A DNA stretch of 64,000 nucleotides, from positions 41,072 through 105,071 of the forward strand of contig JAIQCW010000257.1 in NCBI GenBank assembly GCA_020283715.1. Direction: 5' to 3'. Positions within the stretch are counted from its first letter, which is position 1; each line of letters begins with the position of its first letter. This document shows, one piece after another, positions 46,746-59,918 of the stretch. This DNA is from Cytauxzoon felis (taxonomy: Eukaryota > Apicomplexa > Aconoidasida > Piroplasmida > Theileriidae). The position numbers and the translations under genes were made by a program. The notes under the pieces were generated by a model that made no database searches, was not told the DNA's origin, and saw only the letters and a program-made list of their open reading frames with translations.

Positions 46746-47587
46746 CGTTATAATAATGATAAAATATGTTTTAATGAGTGCTACTATACTTTAAATTAAA
46801 TTACATAAAAAAATTCCCAAACACATACTTAAACAAAAATACAACTTATTGATTAAAGAAAAAATTGAAATACTATATACAAATATTAATATGACAACCT
46901 ATCGACGTGTTTGATAGATTAGCTTGTTTGTAGAGATATAAAGGATTTACTGTTAGGCCTATAGGCAATATACGATCCTAATACAAATTCACAAATCATG
47001 AATGAATTTTAATACAACCTATAAGAATTTAATCTTAAAATCTTCTCGTATATTAATTTTCGTCCAGTTATATCGATCTTTAACATAATTTTTTACAAAT
47101 ATATGACAACATAAATTAACATTAAAATGTACTAAGATTAATATTTTCTATATAAAATTGATAAAGAACTGGTTAAGCTAGTTGTTAAATCCTTTATTGA
47201 TGTATTTATATTATTGTTGTAATATATTAAAGAAGAATAACCATACATGTATCCAGATGTATCGCTTATATTATGATTAATCTAACGAGCAAGAGGGTAA
47301 TCAAAATGACAAGCATATATATTATTCATCAACAAATGATTAGATGTCTCTATTCATGGTGTAATCGAATATAGAGAATTTTCTATCTATATAATGCTGC
47401 GGATTAGCATCTCTCAATTACAGTATCCCAGCAGCACGAATTCGTATATTACTACTACACTAAATAACAATGTATTTATAAAATATTCATCAAATAAACG
47501 ATTATAAATATTTGATTAAGATCTTAAGATATAAGTTCCTATTATTAAATTAAAATTTAAAAATTATAGAATTAATAGATATCAAAA
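46746..47587. other. Long intergenic region with a possible structured RNA
   Basis: About 840 bases between two minus-strand genes. No ORF is supported. A locally GC-richer patch at about 47355-47440 can form inverted repeats: TCTCTATTC/GAATATAGAGA around 47350-47380 and GCTGC...GCAGC around 47397-47436. I cannot match it to U-snRNA, SRP, RNase P/MRP or tRNA. Confidence 0.3.
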
Positions 47588-49921
47588 TTATAATATAACA
47601 TTAATGCTAATGATTTTAACATCATTAAGTGGCTTATCATCATTATTTGTAGGAACCTATAATGATTATTAAATAATAGATCGTATAGCTAACCCTTTCT
47701 ATGGACTGTACAACATCCATTCCACTAGTCACTCTACCAAAAACTGTATGCTTACCATCGAGCCATGGGCATGGTACAGTGGTGATAAAAAATTGTGAAC
47801 CATTAGTATTAGGACCTGCATTTGCCATGGAAAGTGTGAAAGGACGATCATGCTTTAGAGATGGACAAATCTCATCTTCAAATTCGGTACCCCAAATTGA
47901 CTCACCTAAATCTATTATAAAAATTAATAGATAACTAATTACCACCAGTTCCATCACCAGTTGGATCACCACCTTGTATCATGAAATTCTTAATAACACG
48001 ATGAAATATACATTCATTGTAATATCCATTCATAGAATGAACGGTAAAATTTTCAACTGTTTTTTTACATTCATTAAAGAAAAGTTTGACATGAATATCA
48101 CCCATACTAGTGTGTATTGTAGCTTCTTTTGCTATTGTTCCGTATTTGTCTTTAGATGCTATATTATTATCAATTATATGACATAATTTAATACCTGAAG
48201 ATTTAGGCATATCATCAGATGTCTGTGCATCATATACATCTCTCGATTCCATCTCCTCATCATTTGGATCACTCGTACCGAATATATATACTCTATATTT
48301 ATTAGTAATCAGAATATTATCAAATACCTAGATTTTTGGAATGCAGTAGTAATAAGTACCGGTGGTAATAGCTCATCTGACTTATTTATTTGTATAGAAT
48401 TTTTCTGTTAAGATTAACATATAATATACATATTTAACATGCCTTATCAGAGGCATGTTGTAAACAGAATATCTTCATGTATCTTAGTGATGGCTCGCCT
48501 CTTCCAATAACTCGTACAAGCTGTATATTATATATTAAAATATTATTGTACTTAACCTTGTTCGTATGTATGTTAACGATTTTTATTCCAAGCATACATG
48601 GATAAATCAAATAATTAGAAGATGTATCAAATGTTAAATTCATATATTCACCTTCTTTTTTATCGACTTTACTGATATCTTTTTCTACAGCACATCTTTT
48701 TAGAAAATCAGATGGATCAAAATGGAGCATGGTTGAATTTGGATCATTTTGTGCAGTTGAATACATCTATATGTTTATTAAATTATTTAATCCTTACGAA
48801 CCTTAACAGTTTCATCATAAACTCTATACAATTTCATAGTATTTGATCTGAATAACTTAATCATTCCATCACGTGTATACATTGCCACAAAATTGCCATT
48901 AGGTGATATTGCAATGGATACAACATATGTATTACTCTATAAAAAATGATCAACCAGCTATTTACCAACATACCTTTCTAAATTCATAAAGATCTGTATC
49001 ACTCTTCATTGATATCTTTAAATAGTTGTTATTCTTAGGAAATTTGAATGTATCCGATTGAATTATATCCACATCACCATATACATTTGCTACAAGACAT
49101 ATATCGAAGACTTTATTATATACTATTAGATGTGGCTGTTTTGTACATATTTGAACTTTCTTTAAGAGTGTAGATTGTAATGTAGGCTTGAACAAGTATA
49201 ATTCTTGACTCGTACTTGACGATCTAGAAATGAAATATAAATATAATAATACTAAATACATGACTACTATGGGATGTGGAGAACCATCTGATGTGACAAA
49301 CTCAAGCGATAATGGAGTAAAATCCAACTTTATAATATTAACTAAATCAAATGAAGAAAAACAAATATGTTTATATGTATTATCATATGAAATTGATCCT
49401 AAATGTAAACCATCGTATGATGAACGCATTTGTATTATCGGACCTATTAAATTTATAATAATATTTATAAAACAAACTTGTATGTGCGCTTAAATGTTTT
49501 ACGAATTGTACACCTTCTTTGTCATAGAACCAGAATTTTATTGATCCATCATCGCTTCCAGTAGCAATATACCTAGTGGATACACTAGCAGAAACTAATT
49601 TATAATGTTAAAGGAATTTATAATAAAATACCATGCTTTATCAACGATTTATGAGCATAACTCTTTTCATAGTTATTGGCAGAAGGCATATATTGCAAAT
49701 ATAAAGCATCATTAAAATAGACTAAAATATTTAACATTCTAAGTATGTGTTAAATTAATACCTTTTCTTTTCTTCGTTGATGAAGGAGCTTGCATAGGAC
49801 CTGAAGAAGTTAATGTTGAATATATATATTCAAAACGATATTTTAATCAAGAATTAATGAATAAACGCATACCAAATTCATCTTCACTTGAAGAATCTTC
49901 ATTTTTATTGTTTGGATCCAT
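47588..49921 (-). CDS. PPWD1: PPWD1, WD40-cyclophilin spliceosome-associated peptidyl-prolyl isomerase
   Basis: Multi-exon, from ATG at 49921 to TAA at 47588-47590; introns are mostly short, with a longer first one. The N-terminal half is a WD40 propeller ([40 protein letters not shown] then YEFRKVC, and [20 protein letters not shown], all as in PPWD1). The C-terminal cyclophilin domain has [40 protein letters not shown] and FGRV; the active-site Arg, Phe, Gln, Trp and His are present, so isomerase activity is likely. It is a late-spliceosome component in other eukaryotes. Its start faces the EME1-like gene across 367 bp. Interior exon boundaries were not all fixed. Confidence 0.92.
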
Positions 49922-50288
49922 GTTTATATATAATTGAGGTATATTTGTAATAGAAGGCTCTTCATTTAATATGAATATATAAAAGAGATATATATACTAA
50001 TGTACATAGTAGACAACGACCAATTATTAATATCATAAGTAGATTGTAATTTAATTGACATAATCATTATGAATAACAATTACAGGAGTATAATAAATAA
50101 TATAACAGCACAACAATGTTATGTATAATTAATATTTCTTAGTGATTCCTCACACATTTTAACGATTTTGTTGTAATATTATTTTAATAATAATTTAATT
50201 TAATTGGTATTAAAATGATTTTGTTGTATTATTATTTATGTGTTTTATAAATATTGTATATTAACATAGTTGTATATTTAAGTTATTA
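49922..50288. other. Divergent promoter region
   Basis: About 370 very AT-rich bases between the start codons of PPWD1 (minus) and the EME1-like gene (plus). No ORF seen. Confidence 0.5.
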
Positions 50289-51644
50289 ATGAGTGTAATG
50301 AATAAAAATATTGGCAATTCTAATGAAGTATGTAATGAAAATTCCGAAGACTTGAGTATTGGAATATGGATTCATGATACACCTTTTTGGAAGCAATTTT
50401 CTAATGAATTCAATAATCAAAAACAAGCTTTAAACATTGATATTTCAATTCATAATGATAACAACAAGTCTCTTATATCTGAAGATATATATAATTTATT
50501 TTCTGTTATGAATAACTTATGTTTAATCGGTACAAATTTTAATTATAAAACACACTTGGAAAAATCAACAATAAAAAAACATAATGGTAAATTCTAATTA
50601 ATAATATAGTTTTTAATCATATTATTTAGATCAGGATTTATCACAGTCTGATATATGTGATCAATCACCATCAAATTCAATTTCCAACTCGGTATGTCTA
50701 TATTATTCAAACTTCATTATCTGTTAATTTCATAGATTAGTAGTTACAAATCTGATTCATCATATTATGATCTACACATGGATGAAGATCAATTCAATAT
50801 TGCAATAATTTTTATTTTGTTAACAAAGGATGACCTGAAGGGTATGTCATTTGAATCATTACAGAAACAAATAACAACAACTATCGAATCTTTAAGAGCA
50901 TATCAACCTAACAGTAAGATAATATTGATTATGAATGGTTTAAGAAATGTTCCATTGCTTGGAAATGTTGATATGACTAATAAAAGTGGTGATAAAGAGC
51001 ACGTTGACAATGCATATATATTCAATACATCAATGTTGGATGAATTAATATGTTTATTACTTATACATTATAATGTGGATACAATTGAAACAGAAGATAT
51101 AATAGATATGGTATGGTAATTTATGCATCATCAATACACTGTTCTATCCAGACAAAGTTCATGATAAACGCATGTACATCAATAGATCTTTGTTTTTCTA
51201 GAACAAATATAATGAAATTTAAATCGAAACCACATGATTCTAGCAAGGAAGAGCTTCCAAAAATAACAAAAATGTAATTGAATTATATCATTAATTGTTA
51301 AATCATTATATAGATGGATAACACAATTACTACAGATTCCAGATGTAGGAAGAGAGACAGCAAAAGCTATATCAAATACGTAAGTGTAATGTGACTAATA
51401 TTTCCAATATCAATGTAGATATTCTACACCCTCTGACGTCATTAAGGCAATCATTGATTCCCATGATAAATGCCTAGAATCACTAAAAAATATTAATTTA
51501 AATGTCAGAAGTAAAAGGAAATTAGGATCTATAATGGCCAAAAGGTTTGTAAGGTTTCATATCATATCTTATATACGTAGGGTAGCAACGTTGTATTCGT
51601 ACAATTTGGTACCCGATTGTCATGTTTATGAAAGTAATGATTGA
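50289..51644 (+). CDS. EME1-like non-catalytic subunit of MUS81-type structure-specific endonuclease
   Basis: Seven exons: 50289-50586, 50630-50691, 50736-51110, 51152-51273, 51314-51379, 51419-51544, 51581-51644; introns 36-44 nt; 370 aa. The middle is a degenerate XPF/ERCC4 nuclease-like fold (FNIAIIFILLTKDDLKG, NSKIILIMNGLRNVPLL). The C-terminus has an HhH segment (WITQLLQIPDVGRETAKAIS then NTYSTPSDVI) and RKLGSIMAKRVATLY, matching the EME1 ending 'RRIGPELSRRIY'. No ERK-x3-D catalytic motif is seen, as expected for EME1 rather than MUS81. The complex cuts branched recombination and fork intermediates. The assignment rests on fold order and the C-terminus; FAAP24 or another XPF-family member is the alternative. 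Confidence 0.65.
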
Positions 51645-52005
51645 TTTAATTTAATTATATTATTGTATTATATTTGTATATATGTTTTAAACATTAATGA
51701 AGTTTAGTCTTTGAAGGTCAATGTACTTTACGTGCTTAATTTGTATACTGTTTATAAATTTATAGACATCTAATTAATGTAATCAAGGGGTGAATTATTG
51801 TGTATCTTAATAAAATGTTATTGGAATGTGAGTAATTGTATTTTTATTTTTGTTTTGACATTGTACTGTAGTATTCTACACGAACGATATTCTTATGTCG
51901 TTCTTATTGACAATGTTTTGCTTATATTATATTTATAATTGTTTTAAATGGTATAAGTACAATTTATATACCATATATTAGTTTTATACAATATGGATTG
52001 GTCAA
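51645..52005. other. Intergenic, no gene seen
   Basis: About 360 AT-rich bases between two plus-strand genes. No ORF or RNA recognised. Confidence 0.5.
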
Positions 52006-53277
52006 ATGGAGTTTAATTTATCGTATCTTTATACATCAATTGCCGTTGCCATTATATCTTCGTTTACCGTTTCTATAGGAATTGGTGGTGGTATTCTATA
52101 CGTGCCTATTTTGGGTTATATATTTAGCGATATTTCTCAAGGTGTACATCTATCTAGGTTTGCGGCACTGGTTTCTTCATTTTTGATTTTAACTTATCAT
52201 TTATATGTTGATATTTATAATGGATATAAGTTTTGTATGTTAAAAAAACTTAACAAGACACAAAACGATGATGTTGAGAATAATGTTATTCTACAATGTC
52301 CAAATCCCAGAGTTCATGTTTTATTAGGTGCATCTATAGTACCATGGTCTATATTTGGATCATATTTGGGTTCTAATCTGCATCACAAATCCGGTGATCG
52401 CCTAAAAGTGGTATTTACTCTCGTAGTATCATCGGTATTGTCATATGCAATATTCAAATTGATAAAAGAAAATTATCTAATTAAAAGGTATAATATTAAT
52501 AATAATACATCTTCAGACGATTGTATCACTTCTAGTAATAATAATAAATGCCGACCTTCAAATGAAAAGATTGATCAAAATGGATTTACATACTACTGTA
52601 AAAATTTTCTAAAACCATATACTACAGCTGAAGTCAACGATCCTTTTACAAGGATTATTGCGTTTTCCTGTATACTCTTAATGGCATTGTGTTATTATTA
52701 TTCTCTAGAGATAGAAAATATGTTTGGGGTTGTATCTTTGAGGCTCGTTTCTATAATTATCAGTTTATGGTATTTATTGAAAATTAGAGTAGCACTTACA
52801 GAAATTCCTTATGTCGATTATATAAATAAATCGAACATAAATGTATATGAGGATATAAATGAGAATGTATTTCACAAAATTATTCGTCTATCTAAAATTA
52901 ATGGAATCTTTCATATTTCTTTAATATCTGTATCAATATTTGTGACAGGTATATTATCCGGTTGGGTTGGTATAGGAGGTGGAATTGTAACTGTACCACT
53001 TTTACAGAGTCTGAAACTGAAACCTATATCATGTTCAGCCACAGCTAATATTTTATGTGTAATTATAGCCACAATATCGGCACTTAATTTTAAAGATATA
53101 GTCCATTTTAATCATATTGTTCTTTTAATTGTGATATTATCCTCTTTTTTAGGAACACTAATGTCAGTATGTTTAATAAGAAGATTTATAAAAGACAAGA
53201 AATCGAATAACTTTATAAATATTGTTCTATCCTTTGTATGTATTATATCAATCGTTTTAACATGGACTATTTATTAA
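52006..53277 (+). CDS. TauE/SafE-family membrane transporter (sulfite exporter TauE-like)
   Basis: Single exon, 423 aa. Two internally related halves each begin with a glycine-rich TM: SFTVSIGIGGGILYVPILGY near residue 20 and ILSGWVGIGGGIVTVPLLQS near residue 315. G-[IV]-G-G-G-x-[LIV]-x-V-P is the TauE/SafE hallmark. About eight to nine TM segments; the central polar loop (residues about 155-205) is Asn/Ser-rich. Family members export small sulfur-containing or organic anions, but the substrate here is unknown. The earlier ATG at 51993 is out of frame. Long single exon. Confidence 0.85.
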   Translation: MEFNLSYLYTSIAVAIISSFTVSIGIGGGILYVPILGYIFSDISQGVHLSRFAALVSSFLILTYHLYVDIYNGYKFCMLKKLNKTQNDDVENNVILQCPNPRVHVLLGASIVPWSIFGSYLGSNLHHKSGDRLKVVFTLVVSSVLSYAIFKLIKENYLIKRYNINNNTSSDDCITSSNNNKCRPSNEKIDQNGFTYYCKNFLKPYTTAEVNDPFTRIIAFSCILLMALCYYYSLEIENMFGVVSLRLVSIIISLWYLLKIRVALTEIPYVDYINKSNINVYEDINENVFHKIIRLSKINGIFHISLISVSIFVTGILSGWVGIGGGIVTVPLLQSLKLKPISCSATANILCVIIATISALNFKDIVHFNHIVLLIVILSSFLGTLMSVCLIRRFIKDKKSNNFINIVLSFVCIISIVLTWTIY

Positions 53278-53443
53278 GATGTTATAATAATTATCTAATC
53301 CGGTATTTTTATTAGTTACGCGTAGTGTATTCTTGAAATTTAAAGAACACAACTCACTGGTGTAACACCATTAGTACTATACAATTTAATGTAGTTATGA
53401 AATAGATATAATGTATTATTTTATATAATTATATCATCTTATT

Positions 53444-55688
53444 ATGTTTTTTAAAATATATTATTTAGTTGTCCCAGTTTTAATAGATTTAGTTTCTACA
53501 CATTTGTTTATATCCGCAATATTTGTATATTTTACACTGACTCATGCCATAATATTTAATAATTTATCACAAAACAATGTAGTATTTTCAAAAAGACCGG
53601 GATTCTATTATAACTCCTGTGATGTATCGCATTATAGCTTTATACGTGGATTCGTAGACAATAGAAGTAGAGTAATCCCTGATAATCATTATAATAAGCT
53701 TTTAAAACTGAACAAAGTAAACATTAAGCCTGTTTTTTTGACAGAATTGGCTTCATATAATTGTAATAACTCCAGTAGCTTAGGTTTGTCTATTACATGT
53801 TTGAAATATTTGTGTAGGAAAAACAACCATCGCAACTATCATTAAATATTTAAATACTATCAATAACAATGATAAAAATGATATTATTAATAAATCATGC
53901 AATTCTGATTCTATTGAATTTGTAAACTCTGGAACTTTTACCATTCCTTCATTGATTAAAATTGTGGGCTGGGTACAAAATATTAGGAAGATAAGGGATG
54001 GTAACATATTGTTTGTCGATGTTAATGACGGTACGACTGTAAATAATTTGCAGGTCATTCTTAATATTGTTTCATTATCTCTACCTGGGTTGTCGCTTGA
54101 AAGGGGTGTTGGTATATCTGTAACGGGGAGCTTAGATTGGAGAAGGGGCAACCCTTCACAAAAATCACGTCTAGATGTTGATCTATATGTAGATGATTAT
54201 GGTTCTGGGCATGAAGTGATTATTTATGAAAATGGGCCTGCTGAAATTAATAATCCAGTAATTCCATTAACTAAATATTCGTTTGAATATCTACGTGGGT
54301 TCCCTCATTTAAGGTCGAGATATGGTGTTATTAGCTCAATATTTAGGATTCGTAGTCGTTTGATGGAGTTTACTCACGAATTTTTTAAGGTTGTTATAAT
54401 GATTAGGTTTATATTATGTTTAGGATAAAAAGTACACATGTGTAACGACACCTTTGTTAACATCGGTTGATTGTGAAGGTTTAGGTGATTTGTTTACAGT
54501 TAGTCAACATTTATAACACATTTTTAATTATTAGGTAAATGTAAATACGGATGAACAATATGAAGATAGTACAAATAATAAGGTGAGTCTTTAATCTTAT
54601 TTTAAAATTCACAATTTAATAATAGAATCAAAGTTATTTAAGTGTCTCGGGCCAATTGGAATTGGAAGCTCTTTGTTGTTCATTGGGTAATGTCTGGAAA
54701 TTCGGGCCATCATTTAGAGCTGATCGATCAGATGTAAATTTTATATTATATGATATTAATGAATTTAGACACCCAGACATTTATCAGAGTTTTGGATGCT
54801 TGAAGTGGAGTTGTTGGATACTAAGGTTGAGGTGTGTTTTATTATATTTATATATATACTCTATAGGAAATGATTTTATTGATCCAAGAATATATACAAG
54901 GATGTGCTAAAACGTTGTTAAATGACTGTACTGATGATGTAGAGTATTTGGATACATACAACGATAATGATTACAAAAATAGCCTATTGCAAATGGTTTG
55001 TATAATTATATTATAAAAATTAATTTAATATATATAGTCGAATACTAAAATCGAAATAATATCATACTCAAATGCCATTGAAATACTAAACAAGGTATTA
55101 TTATATATTATAATGCAAATAATAATTAGTTGAACATTGATGACCCGACATGCGAACATCCTAAAATCGAGTGGGGCGCAAATTTATCGGCTTCACATGA
55201 AAGGAGCTTAATAAACTATTATCATGGGAATTTACTTGCTATTAAAAACTATCCTAAGCAAAATAGACCTTTTTATATGAGGTATGAACCATCATATTTC
55301 ATCATAATTTCCTAGTTCGTCGGATGATAATACTGTGGATAATTTCGACATCTTGGCTCCTATTGTCAATGAAGTTGCAGGAGGTTCTATAAGAGAAATT
55401 AATTATGACAAGTTATTGAAGTAAGATGTTCTATTTATAATATTTATAACAATTTAAGGAATATGAGGCAGCACAACATATCGGGCGAAGAGTACGATAG
55501 GTACCCCACAATTCTATAATGATAAAAATGATTTATTTAGGTATATACAGCTCCGAAAGTTCGGTAATATACCTCATGGAGGTTTTGGAATCGGATTTGA
55601 AAGACTTTTAATGTTAATGACTAAGATGAAGAATATTAAAGATGTAATACCATTTCCAAATATTAGGAACAAGTATTCACCACACTAG
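53444..55688 (+). CDS. Asparaginyl-tRNA synthetase with hydrophobic leader (organelle-targeted candidate)
   Basis: About 11 exons, including 53444-53783, 53818-54389, 54424-54498, 54535-54582, 54626-54733, 54769-54831, 54867-54995, 55038-55094, 55130-55281 and 55316-55420. Anticodon-binding OB-fold: [20 protein letters not shown] and NNLQVIL. Class II core: [20 protein letters not shown], motif 2 [20 protein letters not shown] then MLEVEL, and motif 3 [14 protein letters not shown], with IKDVIPFP. The FWMLEVE/IPFP pattern and the intact RAD/TPRHL site favour AsnRS over AspRS. The first 40 residues are a hydrophobic segment followed by Asn/Lys-rich sequence, as in bipartite apicoplast leaders; targeting is inferred. 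Motif 2 coincides with an exon junction. Confidence 0.85.
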
Positions 55689-56852
55689 CAAATCATTTAT
55701 ACAATCTAATTATAAGTGTATTTTAATATTAATATCATATACAAGTTAATTTTACTCTATATTGTAATTAATAATATGTTCCATTTGCAAGAATAATATT
55801 TATTCATAGCTAGTGTTTACCATAGAAGCAATGAATATAATATAATTTAAAAATTAGTAAATAATTAGTGTTATATCATTATGTTTAATATATTATACGA
55901 TAAAATATCATAAATTATTAGATTTTAACGATTAATTTGTACCATAAATTAGAAAACATATACTGTTACATAGATTTATGATAACCTGAATCTGTACATC
56001 TGGAATAGGTATAAAACCAGATTGAAATAGATTGTTATAATAATGTATATATGTCAAATATTATATGTGTGATGTCAGTAGCATTTACGCATTTAATTAA
56101 TCTGCACATTTGTCAGCGTTTTAAATTAATATATTCTAATTCAAATAAATTACACGATTATCTCACATGTATTGAAGTATAATCATATTTTAAGTAAAAA
56201 TCACAACAAATAGATGTTAATACAAATTTATATACTAATGTATCGCAGAAATGAAATGACAAAAACCGGGAGAAGGGGGAAAATATAATAAAACATTTCA
56301 TCGGTGATAAATAAGGCTGTTTCTAATTTTGACGAAGTATATATGATCTAACGATGTTAAAATGTGACAACAATTGAAAGATGTTAAATCGTAAAGTAAA
56401 GCAGCGGAAAAATGAGGCAAATAACAAGAAATCATTTACACATTAGCATAAAGAAGTATTATCATTCATAAAAATATTTAGATCTATTTTTATCAAATAC
56501 TATAATGATAATACAATAGAATTGTTAATATTACAAACAACCCTATTATACGTTTTTGAATTATTTACAGACGTTCTATTGTGTTAACCATCATAAAACT
56601 ATTTATATTTAGGTTATGATTTGTTTGTTTATTTATTTCATTTTATTTGACACTTATATTATGTATACAATATGTTAATAATAATCGTTTCTTGATCGCT
56701 AATTGAACAATAGCGTGTTCCGTTTGATGCTCAAAATAATATAAAAATTTGTGTAAATTTAAATAAACTTCAGATTCTTTGGAGCCCACTGATAATAAAA
56801 TTAAGGCCAATGTTAGCAATATATGCTCTACCGTTTGTTCATTTATTACACC
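55689..56852. other. Longest gene-free stretch (~1.16 kb)
   Basis: AT-rich, no plus-strand coding frames. A minus-strand ORF at 56643-56903 overlaps the PI4K start and is not supported. Short G-rich patch near 56267-56280 (accgggagaaggggg). No RNA gene recognised; probably UTRs and promoter. Confidence 0.45.
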
Positions 56853-59731
56853 ATGGAATCTAACGATGAGCAAATCGATGATAAACACATTAACTGCGAA
56901 CAAAAAGGTGAAAATATATCTTCTGAACTTATTGAAAATCTCAAAATTTCGTCGGACTCTAATATAACAGTTTTAAGCGTCGACCAGGTTAATGATGCTA
57001 ATAACTCTGCTAATAAATTAACAAATGAAGATGAGAATATTAAACCATCTACAAAATCTAAAAAGTCTAATATAGATGCCCCTAATAAATCGACCTCAAT
57101 TGGAAACTTTTCCAAAATGTTTTCATCTGCCAAGAGTTCTGACACACCTATAAAGACAAGAAAAAAATCATCTCACAAGGTTCAGATTGGCACCAGTGAA
57201 AATCCATTGGATGTAACAAATCTAGCTGTTAACTGTGGAAGTTTGCTCGATTTATATCAGAATGAGTATTTTGACGCATACATGCATATGTACCATTTGT
57301 ATCACAAAAAAGAGCCCGGTGTTCATGAATATTTGGTAAATATGCTTTACACAAAGCGTAATAATGATGAAATATTGTTCTATTTGCCACAATTATGGTA
57401 TGTTTATTATTTTATAATATATATCTTTTTCTTTAGCCAGTTATCAATTTCTAGATATGGGAAATCATCTCTTCACCGTTTTTTACTAGATAGATCATCG
57501 AATTCTATGTATTTTGCTTTACAATTATCATGGTTTTATCAATGTGCTATAGAAGATCAACTTCCGAGTAAGTTTACCCTTTTTCCTAATTCAACTATAT
57601 AGAACTTGATCATCTTTCTCAAAAGATGGCCCAGGAAACTGAAATGGCAGTAGTAAATTGCAAATTAATCACTCCACTAGGTTCTAATGGACAAATTTCT
57701 AACGTAGACATCCCTCAAAATTTGTCATTACCACGATTGTTGGATAGAAGATTGTTTATAAGGTCATTAACAAAGAAAAATATGGAGGAAAATGGTTTTT
57801 CTGATTATTTCTGCACTGATGTGAACTCATTAGTTAGCCCTAAAATGCCTGAGGCATTAGTTCATAATACATTTACGTTATCATGTCCGTTATCAAAGGT
57901 GAAGTTAATGGGTGTTCACACTAAACTTGGTAATGTATTGGATTTTGAAACACATCCATTTTTTGAGTGCACAGATGATATGCAGGTGGAATTACAACGC
58001 TTAATGATGAAGCAACGAAGATTAAACTACTTCAACTCGTTAAATCATTTCGTATCATTATGTATGGAGGTATCATCTATATTGACTACTGAGCCTAAAC
58101 GTGATGTACGCGAACCTCTATTAAAAGTATTTGCCAATGCATTAAATGAGTGGATGTTACTTCGTAGATGTACTGTCGCCGCATACGAGGAAAGCTTTTT
58201 GTATACAGGTTTATCATTACCATTCAAATCTGTCGCCAGTCTAAAGGCTGATCAAGGCGGTTTTCAAATATTACGCGTTGTAGAAAGTGAGGTTAGAATA
58301 TTTTATTCGAGAAAACGCACACCATTTGTTTTTTATTTTGAAATCGCAAATTTGGATGAAGATATAGAGTATATCGCTAAACTTTGGGATGAAAATATAC
58401 CCGAATCTGAGGGATATTCTAATTCATTAGAAAAGTCTATATTGTCAAATAACTTAACGATTAAAAATCTCTATGTATTCGATGCAATTGTTAAAGATTT
58501 GGTTGATTATGATCTGTTAAATGACATACAAATCGCAGCTATAAATAATCCACTAGAATGTATTAGATATGCCATTGGGATGTTACCACATGAATCTCTT
58601 GAACGATACAACTCTTTAATTCCAAAAACTATCCCCGAGAAATTAAAGATAGTCAAAGATACAGACCACACAAAGATATACTCCACTGATGAGGGAAGGA
58701 AAGATAGAGATTTATATGAAAATAAAGAAACAGTTACAAGATCATCGTCACAGGATAATACGGAATCCGTTGATAACGATTCTAGGAATACCACAATGAG
58801 TAATTTAAGTATTACAAACTCCAATGAAAAATCCTACAATTTGAAAAATATCTCATCAGATGAAATTAAATCTATTATATGGCCAGAAATGTTGGATCAA
58901 AAGAGGGAACGCATTAGGAAGTTATCCCCTTATGGTTTTCTTAAAAGTTGGGATATATGTGCCTTTATATTTAAAGGTGCCGATGATTTACGCCAAGAAA
59001 AAATGGTACAACAAATGTTATCACTATTTAATAAAATATTCAAAAAGGCAAATCTTCCACTTTGGTTACGTCCCATTGAGATATTGGTAACTGGTGCCAA
59101 TTCTGGAATCATGGAATTTTTGCATGATGCATGTTCTATTGATGTAATTAAGAGGCGTTTAAATACGGAATCTATTGCTTTGGTATTTGACAAATTATTT
59201 GCTGATAATATCTATGAGGCACGTAGGAATTTTATCGAAAGTCATGCAGCATATTCTATTATATCATACTTATTGCAGGTGAAAGATAGACATAATGGTA
59301 ACATAATGTTGGATTCTAGTGGCCATGTAATTCATATCGATTATGGATTCTGCCTTTCGAACTCCCCCGGGAATATAAATTTTGAAACATCGCCTTTTAA
59401 GCTTACTCAAGAATACATGGATATACTTGGTGGTGTATCATCAGATACTTTTGAATATTTTAGGACACTTGTTATAAAGGGTTTATTAGAATCGCGTAAA
59501 TATGTTGATCAAATTGTATTATTGGTAGAAATGATGTCGACTGCTAGTAAAATGCCATGTTTTGCAGCTGGAACCACGTATACTATTGATTCACTTAGGG
59601 AAAGGTTTATGTTAAACCAATCGGAAGAATCATGTATAAAAAAAATTACAGATATGATTCACGGATCGGTAAATAATTTTAGAACTGTACAATATGACAA
59701 CTACCAACGACTTACCAATGGTATAATGTAG
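56853..59731 (+). CDS. PI4KB: Phosphatidylinositol 4-kinase III beta (PI4K beta)
   Basis: Three exons: 56853-57397, 57437-57567, 57603-59731; introns 39 and 35 nt; 934 aa (an upstream ATG at 56823 would add ten residues). The helical/LKU part includes [20 protein letters not shown] and [15 protein letters not shown]. The C-terminal lipid kinase domain has [36 protein letters not shown], catalytic loop [11 protein letters not shown] and activation segment [20 protein letters not shown] then [13 protein letters not shown] and the metal Asp are intact, with HIDYGF in place of the more common HIDFGF. It makes PI4P at the Golgi; apicomplexan PI4K beta is a validated drug target. A Ser/Lys-rich disordered N-terminus precedes the LKU. 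Confidence 0.95.
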
Positions 59732-59918
59732 TTATTAACTGTTGATTTGCAATTAAATTAAACATCTTCGTGAAATACACCTTTTATTTGTAATTTGTAT
59801 TAAAATTCCTTATACATATATTTATTGTGCTATTTCTGGTACATGTGACATTTCATAAGTTGTTATTTACACATTGTTATAATTCTTAATAATTTATATA
59901 TATTGTACGAATATATAT

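Noticed and set aside
49230..49493. Plus-strand 87-aa ORF within PPWD1
   Set aside because: Antisense to WD40 exons and intron of PPWD1.
56643..56903. 86-aa minus-strand ORF overlapping the PI4K beta start
   Set aside because: It overlaps the well-supported PI4K N-terminus antisense, has no recognisable family and no upstream exon in frame.
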